Origin: a bacterium
GTDB taxonomy: Bacteria; Bacteroidota; Ignavibacteria; Kapaibacteriales; UBA961
NCBI GenBank assembly: GCA_022844575.1
Contig: JALHLL010000167.1
Span: 1 to 8,156, forward strand
Length of the DNA stretch: 8,156 nt
Reading direction: 5' to 3'
The notes under the pieces are model-generated. The model made no database searches. It was not told the origin of the DNA and saw nothing but the letters and a program-made list of their open reading frames with translations. A program made the translations under genes and the position numbers. Below, piece by piece: positions 1-6,001 of the stretch. Position 1 is the first letter of the stretch; each line of letters starts with the position of its first letter.

Positions 1-2
1 CC

Positions 3-935
3 ACAAACGATGGAGGTAATACTTGGTCGAAAATACCGATGGATACGAATATGACAACTCATACTTTCGATTTTAAAAAAGTAGGAGATAATACGTTAAT
101 TGCCATAACAGGTGAAATGGATAGAATCAAGTTACGTACCCCCGTACTCATTTCCGACAATTATGGTAAAACTTGGACACGAAGTTATATTTCCGATACA
201 TTTTATACTCAAAGTGTACAAATTGCGGATGAAGGAGTGATATACATAAATTCCGAAAAAATCGATGGGAGAAAATCTGTGACTTATACATTGTACAGTT
301 CAACAGATTACGGTATCGCATGGACGACTCTAATAGAACAAAAAAGAGTAAGAGAATTTGGTAACAGCACAATAACAAGTCATAAAAATGTTGTTATACT
401 TACCTATCCGGAAAGCGATACCATCGTACTCAGTAATGACTATGGTAAAACATGGAAATCATACACATACCAAATTGTTCCTAAAGAAGAAAATGCACAG
501 TATTACACAATGTTTACAACCATTAAGAATGATACACTGTACATATGCGGAAATTTAGGAAAAGTTGAGTACCTCCCTATAGGTATGTCCTTTTATCCGT
601 TCCTAGCACGATTTGTTTTGCCGGCTGAAATGACAACTTCGGTTGAACAGAAAACAATGGATAATAATGAGAATAATACTCATCTGAGTGTAGCCCCAAA
701 TCCATCGGATGAAACTGTTTCCGTACATCTTCAACTGTGTCAGGAAGAGTTAAGAACAACAACACTTATCTTATACTCCGAACAAGGAGTTTTAGTAAAA
801 GATTTAACATCGGAATTAGTAATGTCGGGCTCACATTGTACTATCGAAACAGATATATTATCATCCGGTATTTATTTCCTGACAATGAGAAACAATATCT
901 TATCTCAAACGGTTCCTGTGGTAGTTCTGCATTAA
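3..935 (+). CDS. Secreted Asp-box (BNR-like) repeat protein with T9SS C-terminal sorting domain, 5'-truncated
   Basis: The frame is open back to position 3, and the codons before the first ATG (39) encode TNDGGNTW, a good Asp-box, so the true start lies left of the window. Counting from the Met at 39, further Asp-box-like motifs are SDNYGKTW (39-46, Asn for the key Asp), STDYGIAW (88-95) and SNDYGKTW (132-139). Such motifs mark beta-propeller blades in sialidase and photosystem-assembly-like folds; they do not show an enzymatic activity, and I see no sialidase active-site evidence. A polar linker (about 199-216) leads to a typical T9SS type A sorting domain: VAPNPS at 218-223, a central beta-rich part, then SSGIYFLT at 275-282 and the terminal VVVLH. 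The protein is expected to cross the outer membrane and be attached or released at the cell surface. Its ligand or substrate cannot be read from this fragment. The call as T9SS cargo is strong; the function is unknown. Confidence 0.85.
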   Translation, partial: TNDGGNTWSKIPMDTNMTTHTFDFKKVGDNTLIAITGEMDRIKLRTPVLISDNYGKTWTRSYISDTFYTQSVQIADEGVIYINSEKIDGRKSVTYTLYSSTDYGIAWTTLIEQKRVREFGNSTITSHKNVVILTYPESDTIVLSNDYGKTWKSYTYQIVPKEENAQYYTMFTTIKNDTLYICGNLGKVEYLPIGMSFYPFLARFVLPAEMTTSVEQKTMDNNENNTHLSVAPNPSDETVSVHLQLCQEELRTTTLILYSEQGVLVKDLTSELVMSGSHCTIETDILSSGIYFLTMRNNILSQTVPVVVLH

Positions 936-977
936 TATCAATTCGTGAGAACAGTACTACATAGAAAGTTCGCAACT

Positions 978-1136
978 ATGATACACCGCATTATCTGCAT
1001 AATACTATTAAATGTAGTAGCACAAGGTTTGTATGCGCAAACACTTACACCTGAAGTACTTTGAAACCGCACCTACTGTGGGAATGGCTTCGATAGTAAA
1101 GGCGTAGCCAAGCTGCGCAAGGAATTCCAAACTTAA
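978..1136 (+). pseudogene. Relic of a secreted-protein gene (signal peptide followed by in-frame stops)
   Basis: ATG at 978 opens a 28-codon reading frame ending at TGA 1062-1064. Its product is a convincing export signal: MIHR, a hydrophobic core (IICIILLNVVA), then GLYA followed by QTLTPEVL, with likely cleavage after the Ala. A signal peptide with only eight residues behind it makes no sense as a protein. The same frame continues past the TGA with protein-like sequence (for example FDSKGVAKLRKEFQT) to TAA 1134-1136, and then stays open to 1247. I read this as the 5' remnant of a decayed exported-protein gene lying 42 bp after the Asp-box gene. Alternatives are a chance signal-like ORF or a sequencing error. 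The signal peptide is seen; the decay is inferred. Confidence 0.4.
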
Positions 1137-1324
1137 CACGGTAATCCTATAGCGTTTCTGTTGAATGTGGGTATTCAAGCGGCTTTATTTGTAAAAGTAT
1201 GCTCAAACTTCTCAATGTTCTCTCCTCCCTTTGTTAATACCATTTGAACCTTTTTGATTCTTGTGTGTACTGTGTTCAGATTGCGCATCTAAAAACACTT
1301 GTAACACAATCATTATATCTATCA
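1137..1324 (+). other. Intergenic stretch without a supportable gene
   Basis: This stretch separates the relic from the three-gene cluster. It contains a 15-nt pyrimidine run (1218-1232), but no RNA gene, terminator-like hairpin or convincing promoter that I can defend. The reading frame of the downstream gene is open here and has a TTG at 1244. That extension would place 27 non-signal-like residues ahead of a perfect signal peptide, so it is treated as non-coding. A promoter for the downstream cluster is expected here but I could not locate it. Confidence 0.4.
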
Positions 1325-2776
1325 ATGAAAAAAATCATCATAATCCTCATGCTTGTGGTTTCGCCTCTTTTGGCTGAAGAAACCGCTCAGTTAATCCCTC
1401 AATTTGCTCAACATTCATTCCCGCGTGAATGGTATAAAAAGCAGTTACAGTTATGGCGCGGTGTTGTAAAACGCGATCCGAAAAATGCCGTTGCCTGGTA
1501 TCAGGCTTTTAAGGCGCAACGATATAGTTTTTTCGGTGATACGACATTAACACACAATGTAAAAGCCGCAGCACTAAAATCATTGTTGGATGAAATGGGC
1601 AATGCCGTACCGGAGTCCGCGGAGTATAATTTGGCAATGTGGCGTAATGGCGGTAATGATAGGAAACTATACCATCACCTGGAAAAAGCTTTTCAATTAC
1701 AACCCAATCATCCCGAAATACCGGAGGAAATGGTTGCATTTCACGAATTGTCATTAGATAAAAATAAAAGGGATTTTTTCATCAAAAAAATGTATGATGA
1801 TAAGCGCTATATCGCACCAGCCCTTTTGGAATATGGCTATAATGTATTAATGTCACTCGAAAAGAATGCAATAGTATTTGTAGCGGGCGATAATGATACA
1901 TATCCTTTATGGATGCTGCAAGTAGTAAAAGGGATACGCCCCGATGTAGTGGTACTAAATACAAGTTTATTTACGGAAAAAACATACCGTAAACACATTT
2001 TGGATAAATACCACTTAGTTTCGGATGAAGTATTGATTGATGTAGATGATAAAACAAGGGCTGAAGTAGCTGTAGCTTTGAGTACATATATTGAAAAACT
2101 GACAAAAAGCTATACCGAACGCCCTATCTCTTTTGCCCTTACGGTAGATGATGAAATAATAGCACCGATAAAAGAAAGTTTATACCTTACGGGTTTGGTG
2201 CAAAAACATTCTTCAAAACGATTCGATAATATTGCCGTCTTAAAAAATAATTGGGAAAAATTCCGTCTGGATTACCTTTCATTGGAATTTTATGCGGATG
2301 AAAACAATACCAATGCCACATGGTTACCGCTTTTTAACCTTAACTATGTTGCACCGATAGCGGTACTGTATGAACATTACGTACAATCGGGTGATAAAAA
2401 CCAAGCGGAAGACCTTAAAACTCTTGCAATGGACTTAGCACAAAAAGGTAAACAACAAGAAGAAGTTAAAGAATACTTTGCCGGCATTGATAAGAATAAT
2501 ACAACTCTTTTAAGCTCGGAAGAGCAACCGCAATACAATGAGTTGAGTTTTGTTCTTAAACCTAATCCGGCTGAAAATTCCGTTGTGCTCGGTTTACCTT
2601 CGGGTTTGCAATCGAGAGTGGTAATTACCGATATGCGTGGCGGCATCGTAAAAGAAATTCAGAGCGTTTCCGGCGAATTTACGGTACAAACATCCGACCT
2701 GGCTAATGGAAATTATACCGTGCAGTTTTTCACCGAATTTGGTGCATTTTCCAAAACTTTAGTAATTGCTCGATAA
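1325..2776 (+). CDS. Exported TPR-like protein with a DUF2723-type GDNDTYPLW motif and T9SS sorting domain
   Basis: The start at ATG 1325 is chosen because it gives a standard signal peptide: MKK, hydrophobic core IIIILMLVVSPL, likely cleavage after Ala17. There is no clear Shine-Dalgarno. The mature 483-residue precursor has a helical N-terminal half with TPR-like stretches (about 36-72 and 115-141), then NAIVFVAGDNDTYPLW (181-196) followed by GIRPDVVVLN (203-212). From memory of the families, this block closely matches the conserved soluble C-terminal region of DUF2723 (GT117-type, O-mannosyltransferase-like) membrane proteins of Bacteroidota. Here the multi-helix membrane catalytic part is absent. 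Another helical pair (about 344-387) precedes a T9SS type A sorting domain (about 407-483: KPNPAE, SDLANGNYTVQF, end LVIAR). It is the first gene of a cluster, 3 bp ahead of a sigma factor. It is probably a surface or periplasm-transiting protein with no shown enzymatic activity; the biochemical role is unknown. Confidence 0.88.
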   Translation: MKKIIIILMLVVSPLLAEETAQLIPQFAQHSFPREWYKKQLQLWRGVVKRDPKNAVAWYQAFKAQRYSFFGDTTLTHNVKAAALKSLLDEMGNAVPESAEYNLAMWRNGGNDRKLYHHLEKAFQLQPNHPEIPEEMVAFHELSLDKNKRDFFIKKMYDDKRYIAPALLEYGYNVLMSLEKNAIVFVAGDNDTYPLWMLQVVKGIRPDVVVLNTSLFTEKTYRKHILDKYHLVSDEVLIDVDDKTRAEVAVALSTYIEKLTKSYTERPISFALTVDDEIIAPIKESLYLTGLVQKHSSKRFDNIAVLKNNWEKFRLDYLSLEFYADENNTNATWLPLFNLNYVAPIAVLYEHYVQSGDKNQAEDLKTLAMDLAQKGKQQEEVKEYFAGIDKNNTTLLSSEEQPQYNELSFVLKPNPAENSVVLGLPSGLQSRVVITDMRGGIVKEIQSVSGEFTVQTSDLANGNYTVQFFTEFGAFSKTLVIAR

Positions 2777-2779
2777 ACA

Positions 2780-3358
2780 ATGCGGTTTTTATCGAAAATA
2801 AAAACACATAAAACCGATGAAGAATTAGTCGAATCATTAGGGCGGGGAAATAGCTCCGCCCTTGATGAATTATACTCGCGCTATGCACAAAGGGTAACGT
2901 TTTACTGCACGAAAATGTTAAGCGATATACATAAGGCGGAAGATATCGTACACGATATATTTTTGCGATTGATTGAAAAAGAAAACATTGTGGATGCAAA
3001 CAGGCGATTTTCTACGTGGATATTTTCCAGCGCATACAATGCCTGCAAAAATGAGTATCGCAGGCGACAAACAAAAGAAATTCTTCATGAGCAGTTGGAT
3101 GAACACATCGTACATTTACCTGAATTTTCTTTATCGCTCGATAGACAATTATTTAAAGAATTATTGGAACAAGAACTTGATGAACTGAGCAGCGAACACC
3201 GAACGGTATTTATACTGCGATACGTAGAGGATTTCCCTATAAAAGAAATTGCGGCAATCACTGAAATACCGGAAGGAACCGTGAAATCGCGTTTATACTA
3301 CTGCACAAAAAAGCTCTCGGAAAAACTTCATATTTTTTCCCATTATTATAAAGATTAA
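2780..3358 (+). CDS. ECF-type RNA polymerase sigma factor (sigma-70 family)
   Basis: The 192-residue protein has the two-domain ECF layout. Region 2 spans about 26-96: ALDELYSRY, then KAEDIVHDIFLRLIE (52-66), the -10-recognition and core-binding part, then FSTWIFSSAYNACKNEYRRR (77-96). After a linker comes region 4 (about 130-183), LSSEHRTVFILRYVEDFPIKEIAAI followed by EGTVKSRLYYCTKKL, a helix-turn-helix that should read the -35 element. The length is normal for the family, and regions 1 and 3 are absent as expected. ATG 2780 lies 3 bp after the upstream stop and gives a family-like N-terminus (TDEELVESLGRGN). The next gene starts 4 bp downstream and encodes a one-pass membrane protein, the usual arrangement for a sigma / anti-sigma pair. 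The protein acts in the cytoplasm with core RNA polymerase. Its regulon, and whether it drives its own cluster, cannot be told from the sequence. Confidence 0.95.
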   Translation: MRFLSKIKTHKTDEELVESLGRGNSSALDELYSRYAQRVTFYCTKMLSDIHKAEDIVHDIFLRLIEKENIVDANRRFSTWIFSSAYNACKNEYRRRQTKEILHEQLDEHIVHLPEFSLSLDRQLFKELLEQELDELSSEHRTVFILRYVEDFPIKEIAAITEIPEGTVKSRLYYCTKKLSEKLHIFSHYYKD

Positions 3359-3362
3359 TGCC

Positions 3363-4046
3363 ATGAAAACATATATAACAAAAGAAGATATTCCCGACTT
3401 AGCATCACGCATCCCTTTTGAACAATTAAGCGAAGCCGAACAAGAGCAGATAATTGATTTGCTCGGTTCGCAAGAAAACTACACAACAATGCGCTTGGCA
3501 ATACAGCAAACACGTGTGGTATTGCAACAAGAAATGCAAAGGGTGTCATTACCGAATAAAGCACCGCAAAGCCTGCACAATGCTTTAGCACAAAAGAAAA
3601 AAATACATTTTCTGTTACAGCCGATACCATTATATCAGGTAGGCATAGGATTGGCAGCAAGTATTGCGATTGTGTTTTTTACAATTTCCAAACCGATGCC
3701 GAACACTACATACGTAAGCGTTCCCGCACCGACACAGGAAGTAGTGCATGTACATAACTTCGACAAGGATTCACTTATATCTATACTTGCTGATAGCATT
3801 AGAAATGCCTTTGGAAATGAAAAACAGCAAACAAAGATTGTGCGGTATTATACTTATAAGGAAAGCCCTACATTTAGCGCACCTGTTATAACCGACTCCG
3901 AACGACAAGTCGATGGCAAAGTGGTGGGAAACCCATATGGGGGGTTGGATAATCTGCCGAATGTAATGGCGCAAAACAAAGGCGTAACCGCCTCAGAGAA
4001 CGATGCCGTAGTGCGATTTACTTATAGAGAAGTTTCGATGAGATAA
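3363..4046 (+). CDS. One-pass membrane protein, putative anti-sigma factor without zinc motif
   Basis: The start follows the sigma factor stop by 4 bp, so translational coupling is likely. The 227-residue product has a cytoplasmic-looking, Gln/Glu-rich helical N-terminal part (about 8-80, including SEAEQEQIIDLL and NYTTMRLAIQQTRVVLQQEM), one membrane segment (about 88-108, IPLYQVGIGLAASIAIVFFTI) and an extracytoplasmic C-terminal domain of about 115 residues. This is the topology of a membrane-bound anti-sigma factor, and the gene order supports it. However, the protein contains no Cys at all, so the HxxxCxxC zinc anti-sigma motif is absent and I recognise no FecR-type domain. The call therefore rests on context and topology. 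The 3' end is odd: a different frame continues beyond the stop for 19 protein-like codons (4037-4096), which suggests a recent frameshift that trimmed the C-terminus. Alternatively it may simply be a membrane protein of unknown role. Confidence 0.6.
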   Translation: MKTYITKEDIPDLASRIPFEQLSEAEQEQIIDLLGSQENYTTMRLAIQQTRVVLQQEMQRVSLPNKAPQSLHNALAQKKKIHFLLQPIPLYQVGIGLAASIAIVFFTISKPMPNTTYVSVPAPTQEVVHVHNFDKDSLISILADSIRNAFGNEKQQTKIVRYYTYKESPTFSAPVITDSERQVDGKVVGNPYGGLDNLPNVMAQNKGVTASENDAVVRFTYREVSMR

Positions 4047-4068
4047 AAGATGCACTAAATGAAAAGGG

Positions 4069-4084
4069 AATGACAAATGTCATT
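4069..4084. promoter_or_regulatory. Perfect 7-bp dyad (AATGACA-AA-TGTCATT), possible operator
   Basis: Two perfect 7-bp inverted arms are separated by 2 bp, lying between the anti-sigma-like gene and the fasciclin gene, about 147 bp ahead of the preferred fasciclin start. The spacing is too short for a stable RNA hairpin with full arms and no T-run follows, so a dimeric DNA-binding site fits better than a terminator. It also lies within the possible frameshifted tail of the preceding gene, and a palindrome this short can occur by chance in AT-rich DNA. No regulator can be named. Confidence 0.25.
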
Positions 4085-4217
4085 GAAAAGATATAAAACA
4101 AAGGATAAGTTGACAATTAAAAGAGTGTTACCATAGCAGAAAGGAAAAAACCAAAGGTAAACAGAGCAAAAAAATGAAGGTGCGTATTTTTTTGATTCTA
4201 TTTTCCAGTACATTTTT

Positions 4218-4222
4218 AGGGA
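4218..4222 (+). promoter_or_regulatory. Shine-Dalgarno-like AGGGA that supports the fasciclin start at 4231
   Basis: AGGGA lies 8 nt before ATG 4231. The upstream in-frame ATG (4174) has only A-rich sequence before it. Together with the lipobox position this favours 4231 as the real start. Most other genes in the window lack such a site, so the weight of this evidence is moderate. Confidence 0.45.
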
Positions 4223-4230
4223 TTTTTTCA

Positions 4231-4785
4231 ATGAAATTTTTCACAAGATTTATTGCGTTTATTATTATCGCAATAGTAGGAATCGGTTGTTCGAAAAATG
4301 CAGACGCACCGAAAGAACAAACGCAAGAACAATCAGCCCCAATGGGCGGACAAGCATCGGTCGTGGATAATGATTCACAAAAGGATGTGGTAAAAGTGGC
4401 AGCCGCCTCGGCTGACCACACAACCTTAGTAGCGGCCGTAAAAGCCGGAGAATTATTGGATGCTTTATCCAATACGGGACCTTTTACCGTATTTGCACCT
4501 ACGAATGCAGCGTTCGACCAGTTACCTGCCGGAACGGTGGAAACCCTCTTAAAGCCGGAAAACAAAGAAAAATTAGTGGATATTTTACAACACCATGTCG
4601 CCGTTGCCGTATATGAAACCGAGCGTTTTAGTAATGGGCAAGTGCTTGGTATGGTGGATGGTAATAATGCCACCATTACCCAAAAAGGAAATGATTGGTA
4701 TATAGACGATGCAAAAATAGTCGGCTCGGTACGTGCCTCAAACGGCATAGTGCATGTAATAGATAAAGTTGTTTTGGTAAAATAA
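4231..4785 (+). CDS. Fasciclin (FAS1) domain lipoprotein
   Basis: From ATG 4231 the 184-residue protein begins with MKFF, a hydrophobic core and VGIGC, a lipobox with the acylated Cys at position 20, so it should be a lipoprotein of the cell envelope. A flexible Gln/Ala/Asp-rich spacer (21-60) leads to a single FAS1 domain (about 62-184). The H1 motif is visible as PFTVFAPTNAAFDQLP (84-99), the central His motif as DILQHHV (117-123), and the H2 motif as ASNGIVHVIDKVVL (169-182). FAS1 domains usually serve adhesion or matrix and ligand contact; the ligand here is unknown. An in-frame ATG at 4174 would add 19 residues containing a second hydrophobic stretch. I prefer 4231 because it gives a normal lipoprotein signal and has an AGGGA site. 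The gene stands alone: it is separated from the sigma cluster by about 180 bp and followed by a terminator. Confidence 0.93.
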   Translation: MKFFTRFIAFIIIAIVGIGCSKNADAPKEQTQEQSAPMGGQASVVDNDSQKDVVKVAAASADHTTLVAAVKAGELLDALSNTGPFTVFAPTNAAFDQLPAGTVETLLKPENKEKLVDILQHHVAVAVYETERFSNGQVLGMVDGNNATITQKGNDWYIDDAKIVGSVRASNGIVHVIDKVVLVK

Positions 4786-4805
4786 GAACCGTACGTATAA
4801 GAAAG

Positions 4806-4847
4806 AAAAGCCGAAGAAATGATGTCCTTCATCTCTCCGGCTTTTTT
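4806..4847. terminator. Rho-independent, probably bidirectional terminator between convergent genes
   Basis: AAAAGCCG (4806-4813) pairs with CGGCTTTT (4838-4845). The stem continues as AGA/TCT and ATGA/TCAT, interrupted by two A-C mismatches, and closes on the 6-nt loop TGTCCT (4823-4828). On the plus strand the stem runs into a T tract (4842-4847, then G and four more T), which ends the fasciclin transcript 21 bp after its stop codon. On the minus strand the hairpin is followed by a U-rich run (complement of the A-rich 4795-4809), so it can also end the aminotransferase operon arriving from the right. Confidence 0.88.
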
Positions 4848-4907
4848 GTTTTGATTCATTAGTGACGTAGATTCTTTACTTTGTTCATAATGACGCGGTT
4901 TCGTGTA

Positions 4908-5984
4908 TTACTCAACCACCGCTTTTATGGCATCTGATAATGTTATTATATCCTGTTCGGTGCACCAGCCCATGTGGGCGGCACGGAATATGATGCCTTC
5001 CAGTTGTTCTTGCCCTTTCGATACTCTTATGCCATGTTCCGCTAATAAACGGTCGGTAATATCGGGTACATTCTTCGGTATATAAAGGGCTGATAAGGCA
5101 TTACACGGCGCTTCCGAAAAGTTACGCAAGCCGAGAGTTTCCATCCGATTGCGAAACATATCAGCGAGTTCTTGATGTCTTTTCCATACGTGGGTTAGTC
5201 CTTCTTGCAAAAGCATATCCGTTGCTTGGCGTGCGGCAACCATTAGGGTAATGGCGGGAGTCCAGGGTGTAAGCCCTTTTTCATAATTATTAAGTGCACG
5301 TATTAAATCAAAATACATACCGCGTCGCGGTTGCTCATATACTTTTTTCCATGCAGTTTCACTTAATGAAATAAACGATATTCCGGGTGGTGACATCAGT
5401 CCTTTTTGCGAACCCGTTATCAATACATCTATGCCCCACTCATCCATTAAACATTCATGTACGCCTATGGATGTGACGGCATCAATGCATATAAGCGCAT
5501 TACTTTCTTTTTTTACAATTTCCGCAACTTTTTGTATATCATTCCATGTTCCCGTCGAGGTTTCGCAATGCACCATCCATATCATCGAAATATCGGGATT
5601 ATTGTGCAATAATGCTCGAATATCCTCCGGTTGAACGGTTTTGCCCCATTCGTAACGCAATGGTTGTGTTTTAATGCCGTAGAGTGTTATCAATTCAAGC
5701 CAACGTTCGCCAAAACGACCGTTCATAATACACACTGCCTTTTCGCCTGTCGCTCCTATATTTTGTATAGCCGCTTCAGCCGCACCGGTAGCGGAGCATG
5801 TTAAGGTAAGTACGGGATTTTTCGTGTGAAATATTTTCTCTGCATTCGCCGATAATGCTCTGAACATTTCACGAAATTCATTACTCCGATGATATAATAT
5901 CGGCTGTGCCGATGCTTCTAAAACATTAGGAGGTACGACTGTAGGACCCGGCGTATGGAGCTTTTCTCTATTATTAGCCAACAA
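4908..5984 (-). CDS. PLP-dependent class V aminotransferase (alanine/serine-glyoxylate aminotransferase-like)
   Basis: The 358-residue protein has the landmarks of fold type I, class V enzymes. These are the N-terminal KLHTPGPT (8-15), YHRSNEF (31-37), CSATGAAEAAIQN (63-75, the phosphate-binding turn, usually SGTGA), HCETSTGTW (139-147), DAVTSIG (168-174, Asp168 expected to hold the pyridine nitrogen) and GSQKGLMSPPG (191-201, Lys194 expected to form the Schiff base). FRAAHMG (333-339) carries Arg334, the likely substrate-carboxylate binder. It would act in the cytoplasm, transferring an amino group between a small amino acid and a 2-oxo acid; serine/alanine with glyoxylate or pyruvate is typical, but the substrate cannot be fixed. 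It follows the large T9SS protein gene by 17 bp. The start is TTG (5984, or the adjacent TTG at 5981): after the in-frame stop upstream no ATG or GTG occurs before the TPGPT motif. GGA lies just ahead of the TTG. Confidence 0.93.
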   Translation of the reverse strand: MLANNREKLHTPGPTVVPPNVLEASAQPILYHRSNEFREMFRALSANAEKIFHTKNPVLTLTCSATGAAEAAIQNIGATGEKAVCIMNGRFGERWLELITLYGIKTQPLRYEWGKTVQPEDIRALLHNNPDISMIWMVHCETSTGTWNDIQKVAEIVKKESNALICIDAVTSIGVHECLMDEWGIDVLITGSQKGLMSPPGISFISLSETAWKKVYEQPRRGMYFDLIRALNNYEKGLTPWTPAITLMVAARQATDMLLQEGLTHVWKRHQELADMFRNRMETLGLRNFSEAPCNALSALYIPKNVPDITDRLLAEHGIRVSKGQEQLEGIIFRAAHMGWCTEQDIITLSDAIKAVVE

Positions 5985-6001
5985 TATTTTCCGAACAATT
6001 T

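Noticed and set aside
921..960. Imperfect inverted repeat GTAGTTCTG / CAGTACTAC around the stop codon of the Asp-box gene
   Set aside because: The loop is 22 nt, one pair mismatches, and no T-run follows, so it is not a supportable terminator.
1147..1232. Minus-strand mini-ORF (TTG 1215 to TAG 1147, 22 residues) behind a strong GGGAGGAG-like ribosome site
   Set aside because: The site is simply the complement of a pyrimidine run, the peptide has no recognisable character, and other genes in the window show little use of such sites.
1244..1324. N-terminal extension of the DUF2723-like protein from TTG 1244
   Set aside because: It would put 27 residues (NLFDSCVYCVQ...) ahead of a textbook signal peptide beginning at ATG 1325; the extension is not signal-like and uses a weaker start codon.
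4110..4137. TTGACA at 4110-4115 as the -35 box of a fasciclin promoter
   Set aside because: At 16-17 bp spacing the -10 position reads CATAGC or ATAGCA, a poor match to TATAAT, and no Bacteroidota-type TAnnTTTG lies at the right place either.
4128..4859. Minus-strand 243-codon open frame across the fasciclin gene
   Set aside because: It is the antisense shadow of the fasciclin gene, which has clear H1 and H2 motifs and a lipobox on the plus strand; the antisense product is Ser/Thr/Ala-rich with no family features.
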